From contig CM070591.1 of NCBI GenBank assembly GCA_036346355.1, positions 34,318,392 to 34,382,391 on the forward strand: a stretch of 64,000 nucleotides of DNA, in the 5' to 3' direction. The notes beneath the pieces are model-generated. The model searched no databases and had not been told where the DNA came from. It saw only the letters and a list, made by a program, of their open reading frames with translations. The DNA is from Rhipidocladum racemiflorum. Taxonomy: Eukaryota; Streptophyta; Magnoliopsida; Poales; Poaceae. The position numbers and the translations under genes are program-made. Positions 44,491 to 54,243 of this stretch are shown piece by piece. Each line of letters opens with the position of its first letter. Position 1 is the stretch's first letter.

Positions 44491-45709
44491 TAATACTTCA
44501 CTTATATCAATGACACAACTAGCAAATGGACATGTCACCTTTGTTAACACACTAGAAACTTATGCTGAAAATAAACATGTCATTCACATCACAAGCGAAA
44601 ATGATGAGTTGCAATTGATGTCTTCTTTATATACATTAGGCTACATTGAATTTGATGTTCCTTGTGATCTGAATTATTTAGAGGAGAGCCTTTTTGTACA
44701 TTCTGATTTGTCATGGTTATTGCGAAATATCTTTTATGTTATTGGCAAAAATAGTGAGAAAGGAGAGTATAAAGCACATCGAGTTTACATTTGTTCAGAT
44801 TTTAAACCTCCGTTTGCAATGCAACAATGTCATCAATTTAATAATTGCCATATCACTAATCATGTCAGACCAAGTACATTTGGTTCCATTCACAAGTCAC
44901 ATGATAGTTTTCAAGAAAGGGAGTATACGGTTGATAGAAATTCTCGATCCATTGATTTCATTGCAAATGTGCGTATCGCTTTATTTCCTGTCGTTACTAA
45001 CATTTCGCAGGACAATATGATAGAGTCGAGGACGACTCCACTTCAAGAAAGGGAGGATGATAAGACCATGCTCATCATGGACAGAACTAACACTGCATAC
45101 ATATGGTCATCACCAAGTGTTGCTGCAATTATATCAACCGCATGGTTTCAACGACCCCCACCTTGGCCACGACGCTTAAGTTGGCGACACTTCACGGCAT
45201 CCTCTACTTCGTATACATCTACTACGATGGCTCCATATGCATGGCTTTATCGACCCCCACCTTGGCCATCCTTCTACATCTTCGTCGGTTCAAGGACCGT
45301 TGACTCGAGCTCGAGCCCGTCAACTCAATTATCAGATCTAAAGCCATACTTGGGAGAAGATGATGAACTTGAGTCGAGGACGAATCAAATGCAAGAAGGG
45401 GAGGATGATGAGGACATCACTACCATGCATACGGCCATGCCTACAAACCCAATTGAAGCCAACAATGTAATACAAGGGCCAATTACTCGAGCTCGCGCAC
45501 GTCAATTCAATTACCAGGTGAATGCGTTCTTCGGGTTGCATACAAATAATTTAATGAATGGAATGCTATTTAATCCTTGTGATGATTTTATTGTCCTTAG
45601 GAACCAAGGAGAAGGACTCCCAAACGTCAAGCATGAAGCCAATTCTTCCGGTGCACAAGTTCAACTCGGATTCGGCCTCCAGGACAGCACCAACTTCAAA
45701 CGACCATAA
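44426..45709 (+). CDS. NA1 second ORF, unknown function, running into the 3' LTR
   Basis: A 427-codon open frame overlapping the end of gag by 65 bases in another frame. The interior part (about 44490-45057) reads as an ordinary soluble protein (SENDELQLMSSLYTLGYIEF, YICSDFKPPFAMQQCH). It then passes SRTTPLQEREDD at the PPT and continues in frame for 217 codons inside the LTR, including two PPWP-type segments and PITRARARQFNYQVNAFFGL. No RT, protease or integrase motif is present. In other Ty3 elements a pol C-terminus ending at the PPT can look like this, so it may be a relic pol tail plus extra sequence. A true accessory protein is possible. Start codon uncertain. Confidence 0.5.
   Translation: MLILLCYKMICLLFLVIKKSCDNTSLISMTQLANGHVTFVNTLETYAENKHVIHITSENDELQLMSSLYTLGYIEFDVPCDLNYLEESLFVHSDLSWLLRNIFYVIGKNSEKGEYKAHRVYICSDFKPPFAMQQCHQFNNCHITNHVRPSTFGSIHKSHDSFQEREYTVDRNSRSIDFIANVRIALFPVVTNISQDNMIESRTTPLQEREDDKTMLIMDRTNTAYIWSSPSVAAIISTAWFQRPPPWPRRLSWRHFTASSTSYTSTTMAPYAWLYRPPPWPSFYIFVGSRTVDSSSSPSTQLSDLKPYLGEDDELESRTNQMQEGEDDEDITTMHTAMPTNPIEANNVIQGPITRARARQFNYQVNAFFGLHTNNLMNGMLFNPCDDFIVLRNQGEGLPNVKHEANSSGAQVQLGFGLQDSTNFKRP
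45023..45038 (+). other. Stem-loop before the NA1 PPT
   Basis: Arms GAGTCG and CGACTC around AGGA. The location matches the chromovirus stem-loops, with a different stem sequence. A second perfect copy lies inside the 5' LTR at 41036-41051. Confidence 0.65.
45044..45057 (+). other. Polypurine tract of NA1
   Basis: AAGAAAGGGAGGA adjoining the 3' LTR start TGATAAGACC at 45058. Confidence 0.88.
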
Positions 45710-46503
45710 CTTTCGATCCAGAAGGGTGTTTGAGGTCTATGAGTAGTAGTTTGAAAGGTTTCGACGTCCTCTTTCCAACGGATCCGGCCCCACCTCTAAA
45801 TTCCTTACGAGTCAACGGGAATCTGCAAAACAAGTTCAACTCGGATTCGGCCTCCGGGACAGCACCAACTTCAAATGACCATAACTTTTGATCCACAAGG
45901 GTGTTTGAGTTATATGAGTACTGGTTTGAAAGGTCTCGTCGTCCTCTTTCCAACGGATCTGGCCCCACCTCCAAATTCCTTACGAGTCAACGGGAATCTG
46001 CAAAACAAGTTCGGCCATCTTTCCAAATCCGAGTCAAACTAGGAATAGGAGTCCTACTCGGCCATGGGGGTGTTTTGGACGCCCCAAGCCTGGTTTTGGC
46101 CTCCTATTTCTCCTATAAATAGCTAGGGAGTCCCCCAAAATAACTTGGGTTTTGGTTATTTGATAGTTTAGCCTTTTGCTACTATTTGAGTCTTTTAGAC
46201 GTGCTCAACAGCCGCCTAACAAGCTCCTTGTATTGGAACCCCAACTTTTCAATACTTCATCTATATTTGCAATTTTAGATTGCTTTTGCCTTGTTCTTGC
46301 TTGTTCTTCGATTGCTTGCAGGAATTGATCTTCGTGATCAGGTTGATCGTGCCCATGGCAAGGTCAATAACCCTCTGGAGTTGGTTTAGTGATTGCTAAG
46401 GCACATCGTCGTTGTACGTTGTAGTTGGATCGTCAAAGTCGTCTCCTCCCAAATCGAAGGTTATCATTCTCATCGAAAGATCGGGACACCCAGTGTTACA
46501 TCA
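45058..46503 (+). repeat. 3' LTR of NA1
   Basis: Counterpart of 40723-42167. TATA box at 46114-46122; 175-bp duplication at 45656-46005. Its first 330 bp differ from the 5' LTR at about 19 positions, the remaining 1.1 kb at about 20, by hand count. Confidence 0.93.
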
Positions 46504-47046
46504 GTATGACTTAATCATGATGTTAAGTTTGTTATGTAGTGATGATGATATTGAATTGTTTTGTATGACCCATTGCATTATACTTGCTGAGTGATGAACT
46601 CACGCTTGTGTTTTATGTTGTTTTAGGTACCATGACACCGGCATGTGGGAAGGGGCAATAGCTACAGATCTTCACGTAGTTCCAGTCACATTTACCAATT
46701 TGAGTCATGATCATAATAAGTGCCATGAACTTGGTGTATGGAATAGTTTAGTGTGCTTGTGATCCTTATTTGCTTAGCTATAGATTATGGAGTGGTTGGA
46801 TTCGGTTTTATTGGTTTATGTTGATGCTTTATCCATCGATATTGATGTTTTAGATGTCTTATGCTATGATATAACTTGCTTTGTGATTGCTATTGCTTCA
46901 ATTCATGTTAAAACAAAGGAGATGCTGCCGAAATTTTGGTTTTAGCATTTGTGCCTTTGCTGTAATTTATCATTATTTATGGTATTTAGATATGTTTAGT
47001 CTATGTTTGGTAGCATTCGGGCATACTAGATGCCAGGGTGTTACAG

Positions 47047-47059
47047 TTGGTATCAGAGC
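47047..47059 (+). other. tRNA-Met primer-binding site after the Tek1 LTR
   Basis: TTGGTATCAGAGC one base after the LTR end. The matching site follows the second Tek1-type LTR at 58522-58534. Here it means the LTR doubles as a 5' LTR. Confidence 0.9.
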
Positions 47060-48292
47060 GGGCTTCAGGTCCGTGGAGTATGAACTTAGTGGAATACCAT
47101 AGGGTTAACTAAAATTTTGATGTGGAATAACCTAGGAACATGGCTTAGGTTTTAACTAAAATTTTGTCATAGGATAGCAACATTAAAACTTGCAAAAGTG
47201 GAATAACTAATGTAAAAATTGACACACATGGATGCACAGTAGTAAAGGGTATGGGTATCGTTTCTTTATGCTTAAATGTTGTATTTAAGCTTTGATGTTG
47301 AATGTTTCATTTGATAATGCATGTTGCTATGTCTATGAGATAAATGATTGAATTGTTCTTGTTGTTGTGATAAAGTGGGGTAGTGGTGCTTAAGGGTTTC
47401 GGTCACCACCTTTTGTTCATAGTAAGGGTGTGGTTTGACAGTGTGGCCGGTTAGCGCCATCACTGAAGAACTATTAACCCCTGTGGGGGAAGAGAGCTTA
47501 TCCTTTCTGTCGTAGACCGGGTAGTTGGCTGGAGTCGAATAGAAGAGTTCGTGGTGGATTCTTTCAGTTGCTCTTTACCGTTCTAACGGTCGGTTTCGGT
47601 TGGTTTTTCTTGGTTTTAGTTGATTAAAATCAAAAGAAAAGTGTTTGGAATTGGATTTTCGCGGAGTGTCCCTTCGGTGTTTCTTGGTTTTGTCTTCCTT
47701 CGTTGAAGACGAAGAAGAGGAATTTAGTGTTGCACCTTCTTAGTCGCCTTTTGGCTTTGACGCCGATCTTGTTGGTTGCTTTGCAAAGAAAAGTATCGTT
47801 TTGTTCTTGCGTGTCTTACTCCAAGTTTAAAAGAAGTTATTGAAGCGTGTGCAAAAAGTTAAGTTGTGTCGATTTATGTTTTGTGCCTTTGTCTGTAAAG
47901 GTTTACTTGATCGCTTTGTTCCCTCCTGTGGGAGTCTTTTTGATTGAAATGTGTTTTGGAGTCATGTCCCATTGCAACTTTGAGAGTCAAGCTTCTTTGT
48001 GAGTTTTGGTTGAGTATTAAAAGAAAAATGCTGTAAATAAAGTAAGTATTCGTTTGACTGAAATTACTTGTCAAAAGTGAAAATTGTTGTTTAGCATGTT
48101 ATGTAGTATGTAACAATGTGGTTTATGGAAATGATGTACTCCTTAGTTAAATGTGTTAATGTGCAGGCTTGGAATATGCTGCTTTGCTGTAAAAGTGCCT
48201 ATGACCCCCGATAATATTTAAAGTTTTAAACCCTGGTGCGTAGTGAGAACATTAAGATGATGTAAACCATTAACATTGTTATAGAAACTTGG
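47060..48292 (+). other. Tek1-type leader, no gag
   Basis: Leader of about 1.2 kb, similar along its length to 58535-59860 (shared GTTTCGGTCACC, GGGGGA-GAG, TAGACC-GGTAG blocks and a final AAGATGATGTAAA). No convincing ORF. It ends abruptly at about 48290, where copia sequence begins, so the expected gag is missing. Confidence 0.8.
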
Positions 48293-50059
48293 TTGGCACC
48301 TACTACTACATCACCTACAGCTAACCATCCTCAAGCTACAACATCATCTGTACATGCTGAAAATGAAGAAGGAGAAGGAGAAGTCTCAAAAGCCAATGCT
48401 CCCTTGCACATTCAGAAAATGCATCCATCTGAACAAATGATTGGAGACCTAAATGAGAGAGTCACTCGATCCAGGTTTATTCATTCTGACACTCATGCTC
48501 ATTCTGCTTTAGTTGCTTCTTTTGAACCCAAAGATAAATCTCATACATTATCTGACGAATCTTGGATCAATGCCATGCATGAAGAATTAGAGAATTTTGA
48601 ACGGAATAAAGTTTGGAAACTTGTCTCACCACCTCCAGATTTTAATGTTATTGGAACTAGATGGGTTTTCAAAAATAAACAAAGTGAGGATGGTGTTGTT
48701 GTTAGAAACAAGGCTAGATTGGTTGCTCAAGGTTACACTCAAATTGAAGGCTTAGATTTTGATGAAACATTTGCTCCTGTTGCTAGAATTGAAGCCATTA
48801 GAATCCTTTTAGCATTTGCTGCATCCAAAGGTTTCAAATTGTATCAAATGGATGTGAAAAGTGCTTTTCTTAATGGCTACATAAATGAGGAGGTTTATGT
48901 CAAGCAACCACCTGGTTTTGAAAATCCAAAGTTTCCAAATGATGTGTTCAAACTATCAAAAGCTTTGTATGGTTTGAAACAAGCCCCTAGAGCATGGTAT
49001 GATAGGCTAAAAACCTTTTTACTTGAAAGGGGGTTTTCAATGGGAAAGGTTGACAAAACTCTCTTTTTACTCAAGCAAGGCAATGATCAACTATTCGTTC
49101 AGATTTATGTTGATGATATTATCTTTGGTGGTTCCTCTCATGTTTTAGTGTCTGAGTTCTCAGAAACAATGAGGAAGGAGTTTGAGATGAGTATGATGGG
49201 TGAGTTGACATACTTTTTGGGATTTCAAATCAACCAAACAAAGGATGGTACTTTTGTGCATCAAAGCAAATACACAAAAGACTTGTTGCATAGATTTGGG
49301 ATGGAAAACAGCAAACCGATCATGACACCCATGGAGAGCGCTTGCACACTTGATCCGGATGAAGATGGTGAGCCGGTTGATCAAAAGGAATATAGAAGCA
49401 TGATAGGTTCACTTTTGTACCTCACTGCATCAAGGCCGGATATACAATTTGCTGTGTGCTTGTGTGCTCGTTTTCAAGCTTCCCCACGTGCTTCACATTG
49501 ACAAGCTATCAAGCGAATTTTCAGGTATCTTCATGGAGCTCAAGATTTTGGCATTTGGCTTTCTGCTTCCTCATGCATTAGTTTAAGAGCCTTTTCTGAT
49601 GCTGATTTTGGAGGATGTAGAATTGATAGAAAAAGTACATCTGGTACATGTCATTTCTTGGGCAATTCTCTTATTGCATGGTCATCTAGAAAACAATCTT
49701 ACATTTGCACAATCAACTGCTGAATCTGAATATGTGGCTGCTGCTAGTTGTTGTTCTCAAATTCTTTGGATAGTAGCTACACTTAAAGATTATGGGGTTA
49801 ATTTGGATAGTGTTCCTCTTTTGTGTGATAATACTAGTGCAATTTGCATTGCTAAGAACCCCGTGCAACACTCTAGAACAAAACACATTGACATCAGATT
49901 TCACTTTCTTAGAGATCATGTTGAAAAGGCAACATTGTGCTTCATCATATGGATACTGAACATCAATTGGCAGACATTTTCACAAAACCTTTGTCTTCTT
50001 CTCGTTTTGCTTTTATTCGGGGAGAACTTGGGATTGTTCATCCAATGGGTTTGTTTTGA
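48293..50059 (+). pseudogene. Ty1/copia (SIRE/Maximus-like) RT-RNase H, 5' truncated
   Basis: Open from about 48293 with no ATG at the join; LTR, gag, protease and integrase are missing upstream. RT motifs: WINAMHEELENFERNKVWKL near 48566, KARLVAQGYTQIEGLDF near 48710, MDVKSAFLNGYINEEVYV near 48850, LYGLKQAPRAWYDRL near 48966 and the catalytic YVDDIIFGGSS near 49107. The palm end SMMGELTYFLGFQI is near 49192. A TGA at 49499-49501 interrupts before KRIFRYLHG. RNase H (SDADFGGCRIDRKSTSGT) is followed by a frameshift near 49690, then AESEYVAAASCCSQILW and HIDIRFHFLRDHVE. It ends with a TGA at 50057-50059. The wording matches the SIRE/Maximus lineage (family knowledge). Confidence 0.93.
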
Positions 50060-51197
50060 GGGGGAGTTTCCTTGCCAAGTTCTTTCACTTAATGAGCTCA
50101 CTTTATCATATTTCTTTATATATTATGTAATTGTGCTAATATATGATAATCTAAGTTGTTCCACTTGAACTAAAAATGACATTGCGGAATTCCTTGGTTT
50201 GATTGCCTATAGCTAAATACTCTGTGATATCTTAGTCTTCTAGGCTTGATATTGAATCTTCTTGAGAAATTTGGGCTATGAAGCATGTGCGTTTTCAGCT
50301 TTACTCTTTCAAAAGACCTTTTAATCACTTTTGCATGTTTACAATCAAAGAAAAAGTAAAGGAAAAGGGAATCAGTTTAAAAAAAAAGGGGTTGTTAAAA
50401 GCAAAAACCTCAAGTTATGTGCTTCTGGATGCTTTCCCTAAAAGATAAGATGTATGCTTCAAGCATGCCATTCCCTCAAAAGACAAGATGTATGCTTCAA
50501 GCATGCCACTCCAAGGAAATAAAAGAAGTATGCTTCAACCATGCCACATGCAGTTTACTGTTTAAAGATTAATTTGGTCCACTAGATTGAAGTTGAAACT
50601 ACTTGCTCGCTCTGATTTGTTAGTTGCTTCAACTTTGAGCCTTTGTTTTTCTACTAAAGGTTTTGCTTAGTACTTGGCTATAGTTGACTGAATTGAGGTT
50701 GAGATATATGTCATTCCCTAACTTGTTAAAATCACAATAAGATCATGTATTTTGCATATTATGTGATATATAAGGTTATATGATCGAATGAGCTCATCTT
50801 TTCCTATCTTGGCACTCCCTTGTTTCTCATTGTGAAATCATTCTTTGAGGAAAATTTTTGAACAAATTCTCTCTTTTGTACTCTTGATGAATCCACTGTC
50901 AAAGGGGGAGAAATTTTGGGAATATTTGAGAAGTTCAAAGAAAAAGGGGGAAAAAGTTTTTTTTGGAAATTTGAGCATTTTGGGAGAATTTTGGAATTCT
51001 TGGACACATTGCACATTCACACATATTTTCATTCTCAGGGGGAGATTTTGTTTTTCTTTTTTGTCAAAGGGGGAGTTTCTCTGCCTTCTCACTTTGGTTT
51101 TGGTGTTAATCTTTTGGATCTCAAAATCTTTTGTAAAAGAGAATGCCAATGTTCAAATCTAAAGTGGTGTTGCCAATGTTTTCATCAAGGGGGAGAT
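50060..51197 (+). other. Copia region between pol and 3' LTR, with repeated PPT-like runs
   Basis: About 1.1 kb without a convincing gene. SIRE-type elements often carry an envelope-like ORF here; none is evident. It holds at least five GGGGGAG-type purine runs (50060-50065, 50904-50910, 51038-51044, 51069-51075, 51189-51195). Three spaced copies of a GTATGCTTCAAGCATGCC-type inverted repeat lie at 50451-50546, the third degenerate. The last purine run adjoins the LTR. Confidence 0.7.
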
Positions 51198-52722
51198 TGT
51201 GAAATCATATGATGAAAAATTGGCTTGATCATGTGCTGAAAAATTGGTTAGGTTTAATCTTGCAAAATTACTTGTATGAAGGACCAAACATCCAAAAACA
51301 GTGAGTTTCGCATGTATGACGGACCAAATTTTTTGGTCTGTCACAAACGTGATTTTGATGTTTTTACGCTTGTTCAAGAAATCGCGTTTTTCGCATGTAT
51401 GACAAACCAAATTTTTTGGTCTGTCATACACATGTTTTTGGCGACCTCGTTTTTCCCATGTATGACAAACCAAATTTTTTGGTCTATCATACACATGTTT
51501 TTGGCGACCTCGTTTTTCCCATGTATGACAAACAAAATTTGTTGGTTTGTCATAAACATGTTTTTTGGCGACCTTGTTTTTTCCATGTATGACAGACCAA
51601 ATTTTTTGGTCCGTCGCAAACGGGATTTTTGATGCTTGTTTTCGCCATGTATGACGGACCAAATTTTTTGGTCCGCCATGAACTGATTCTTCTAGGGTTT
51701 TGAGACATGTGTGCGCTGGACTGGATTTTGGTCCGTGATGAATGTCTTTTTGCTCAGTTAGGGTTTTGAGCAAATTTGAAATGGAATCTTGGTTTGAATT
51801 TGAGATTATGAAATAAGTGTGAATTTCATGATGCTTGTTTTGAAGTGGACGTTATGCAATGCTCGTGTGAGTAGTTGCATGGATTGACTTTGAGTCAATT
51901 CGTGGACTTGTGCTCAGAATTGTTCTTGGTTTGTTCATGTGCAGGTATTGCTCGAAGACGAACGTGGTCGATGACGGGACCGGAACTAGGTTCATGGAGG
52001 AACTAAGGTTCGGGACTAGGTTCAGGGAGGAACTAAGGTCTTGGTGGTTAAGGATGTCATGCGGGACGTTCGGGCTAAGAGAATGGTGCACATGAAGAAT
52101 GGTTAGTCACGTGAGTATGGCAGGTGGCCATGCGCGTGCAAAGTGTTAGTCACGTGAGTATGGTAGGGTTGCCATACGCGTGCAAGAGTTGTACTTGGCC
52201 AGGTTGGGCCAAGTGGAGTTATGTTGGATACATACTCCTTCTAGGATTAGGAGTGGGAATCCTTCTAGGAGTAGGAATTGTATCCAGAACTCTCTGTGTT
52301 TTGCTCCTTTAAATAGGAGGGGTTGTCTCCTGTTGAAGGGCATCAAGCAGTAGCGAGCGCATTGAAAGCTTAGAGCTTTTGTTTTAGGAGCTTGTACTCT
52401 TGTGTTTGGAGTATTTTAGACAAGAAAGAAATAAAGATCAAATTCTTGAGATCCTTTGCGTGCTCTGATTACCTCGTGCTACTGATGCCCACGAGGTCCT
52501 GTTTATCCAAGTTTTTGCGTTTCGTTTTCTCTCTGGTTTTTAGGTTTAGTAGATGGATGTTTCGTCTACTTTGTTTCTTTGAGTTCCTTCGTGATTTGAT
52601 CAATCCAAAACCTCTCTAGGGATTTGTTTTATAGTTCTTCAAAGTTTTGTAGGTTGATCTTTTGTCGTTTCTGTTAAATCTTCAAGTTTACGTTAGATCA
52701 ATTCTCGTCATCTTCTGTTACA
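51198..52722 (+). repeat. Copia 3' LTR (right end tentative)
   Basis: Begins TGTGAAATCATATG after the last purine run. It has a tandem hairpin block at 51311-51690 and a TATA-like TTTAAATAGG at 52308-52317. I place the end at TCTGTTACA (52722), which would leave GCAAG as the duplication; no left partner exists to confirm it, so the right boundary could lie further on. Confidence 0.6.
51311..51690 (+). repeat. Six tandem hairpin units of about 63 bp in the copia LTR
   Basis: Units begin CATGTATGAC at 51311, 51394, 51457, 51520, 51584 and 51646. Each contains an inverted repeat of the form GAC-GACCAAA / TTTGGTC-GTC around a T-rich loop. Spacing is 83, 63, 63, 64 and 62 bp. The ORFs across it on both strands are repeat translations. 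Confidence 0.88.
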
Positions 52723-53762
52723 GCAAGATTGCGAGGTTCATAACTTTTGATCCGTAAGTCCGATTGAGCTGATTCTTTTTGAGTTCGTTTCATATTGGAA
52801 TCTAGTTTCTTGTGTCCAAATTTCAGATTGTTCCGACGGTTGGATCTCCAGTAATTCACATTTTACCGAACCTCTATCATTTTGTTTTTGTCGAATACGA
52901 GGCAATTATTTGGTTCTGTTTTGGGGTGAACTTTTATTAGATCAAAGATTTGGTTTTAGCTTCCGCACAATCATTCACCCCCCTCTGATTGCTATATTCG
53001 TGTCTTTCGATCCTACACGCGGCGATTGCATGGATGGGTTCTCGGAGATGACAAGGACCCATTTATGCAAACCACACGTGGTTCCGACCTCGTTTGGCCA
53101 AATTCCTAATTCGAGAAACTCTAGAGTCCTAATTCAAGCTAAATTCTGACTTTCACCCTGAATCGAATTTTAACTCGATTCTTTCCGCGAAATGTGGACT
53201 TTAACGACATCGAATACATTCTAGTGTCCTTTTCCTAGCTTTTGGAACTAGGGTTCCAAGGTTTAATTCCAAAAGCTACGAAAACGACATTTAACCAAAT
53301 ATATCCGATAAAAACGTATTTAGGGTTTCTGATCTCAGTTTTCGCACTAACGAGAACTCTAGCACTTAACCTAGGTTTAGAATCTTAGCTAACCAAAAGT
53401 TGAGCACTACAACTAGGTTTTCTAGGGTTTTGGCTAAAAGAAAAGTTGATAAAAATGGAGAAAAGTACAAGATCAAGCTCAAGTTATCACAGATCTGGCT
53501 GAAACTTGCTCCACTCACCATAGTGTTCGTCTAGGGTTTAGGAAGCGACGTCCTCCTCCTTGACCAGCTGCTCCACGAGCTCCAGAACACCGGAGGGAGA
53601 GGTTTAGCTGGAGGGAAAACTCGAGAGAAAGGGAGAGAGCTCCATGGGAGAGAGAGCTAGAGAGGGAGAGCTAGAGGGAGTGAAGTGAGGGAGAGGGAGT
53701 TGGCTGGGGGAAGTGATCCCTCTAGAACATGGTGAGGTGGCCAGGGCAGCCGGTCAGCACGG
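52723..53762. other. Unassigned stretch, possibly a reverse LTR fragment
   Basis: About 1 kb with no gene. A CATAACTTTTGATCCG block lies near 52739. At 53570-53740 a purine-rich stretch (GAGAGAAAGGGAGAGAGC and similar) would be a CT-rich leader on the reverse strand, followed on that strand by a GGTGAGT donor-like site near 53515-53521. This resembles the exon 1/intron 1 border of the other LTRs, so a truncated reverse LTR is a weak possibility. Confidence 0.35.
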
Positions 53763-54222
53763 GCAAGTTCTCCTCAAGGTATCTCCATCAAAGGGTGTTG
53801 TTCGTTTTGGTACCACTGGCAAGCTTAGCCCGAGGTACATTTGTCCATTCCTAGTGGTGGCTCGAGTGGGCAGTTTGGCATACTGTCTAGAGTTGCCAGA
53901 CTCTTTGAGAGGAGTGCATGATGTCTTCCATGTCTCTATGCTACGGAAGTATCTCCACGACCCGGAGCATAAGATTGATCTGGAGCCAATTACGGTTGAG
54001 CAAGATTTAACTTTGGAGTGCCATCCACTTCGAATTTTGGACTCTTTAGAACGAGTCATGAGGAGGAGAACCATCAGATATGTAAAAGTTCTGTGGACCA
54101 ATCAATCTGAGCGGGAGGCAACTTGGGAACTTGAGGACCACATGCGGAAGAAGTATCCTATACTCTTTGAGGATGCTGGGGGTAAGACGTATTTATCTTT
54201 TGTTTTCCTTTCACCTGTTTAA
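53763..54222 (+). pseudogene. Tek3 integrase tail and chromodomain
   Basis: The 3' end of a third chromovirus pol. The GPY/F-type module (KLSPRYICPFLVVARVGS) is near 53820, with ICPF where the other families have GPF. VHDVFHVSMLRKYLHDPEH follows near 53917. The chromodomain runs from EQDLTLECHPLRILDSLE near 53998 to SEREATWELEDHMRKKYP and ends DAGGKTYLSFVFLSPV at the TAA 54220-54222. Upstream pol is missing; the left edge joins the purine-rich stretch. It belongs with the LTR at 54278. Confidence 0.9.
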
Positions 54223-54243
54223 AATCAGTAGTTAAAGGAGGAA

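Larger units (their letters stand above)
40723..46503 (+). mobile_element. NA1: non-autonomous Ty3-type LTR retrotransposon with gag but no pol
   Basis: A 5.8-kb element inserted in the Tek1 LTR. LTRs of 1445 and 1446 bp (40723-42167 and 45058-46503), TG...CA ends, GTATG duplication, tRNA-Met PBS and a PPT. The 2.9-kb interior holds a Ty3-type gag and a second ORF. There is no protease, RT, RNase H or integrase, so it must depend on another element's enzymes. The LTRs are similar but differ unevenly along their length. I do not recognise a named family. Confidence 0.93.
37331..47045 (+). repeat. Tek1 LTR, interrupted by NA1
   Basis: Starts TGTCACGGTCCCG after the Tek1 PPT and ends GCCAGGGTGTTACA at 47045; subtracting NA1 leaves about 3.9 kb. 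It has a TATA box near 37591, a CT- and Pro/Ser-codon-rich block (37800-38010) ending at a GT donor (TAG|GTGAGA at 38013/38014), and AT-rich sequence. An 87-nt exon candidate lies at 39003-39089 with a GC donor, and a TTTTAG acceptor after NA1 at 46621-46626. Unusually for a 3' LTR it is followed at once by a PBS. The identity of the two ends as one LTR rests on continuity across NA1 and similarity to 58259-58520 and 62576-64000. Confidence 0.8.

Noticed and set aside
51311..51690. Possible CRISPR-like array
   Set aside because: Units are contiguous tandem repeats with decayed copies and no unique spacers, in a plant LTR.
51276..51773. ORFs of 118 and 204 codons on opposite strands
   Set aside because: Both are translations of the tandem hairpin repeats; their periodic wording follows the 63-bp unit.
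53713..53762. N-terminal extension of the Tek3 pol tail ORF
   Set aside because: Homology to the GPY/F module begins at about 53763; the preceding codons are part of the purine-rich junction sequence.
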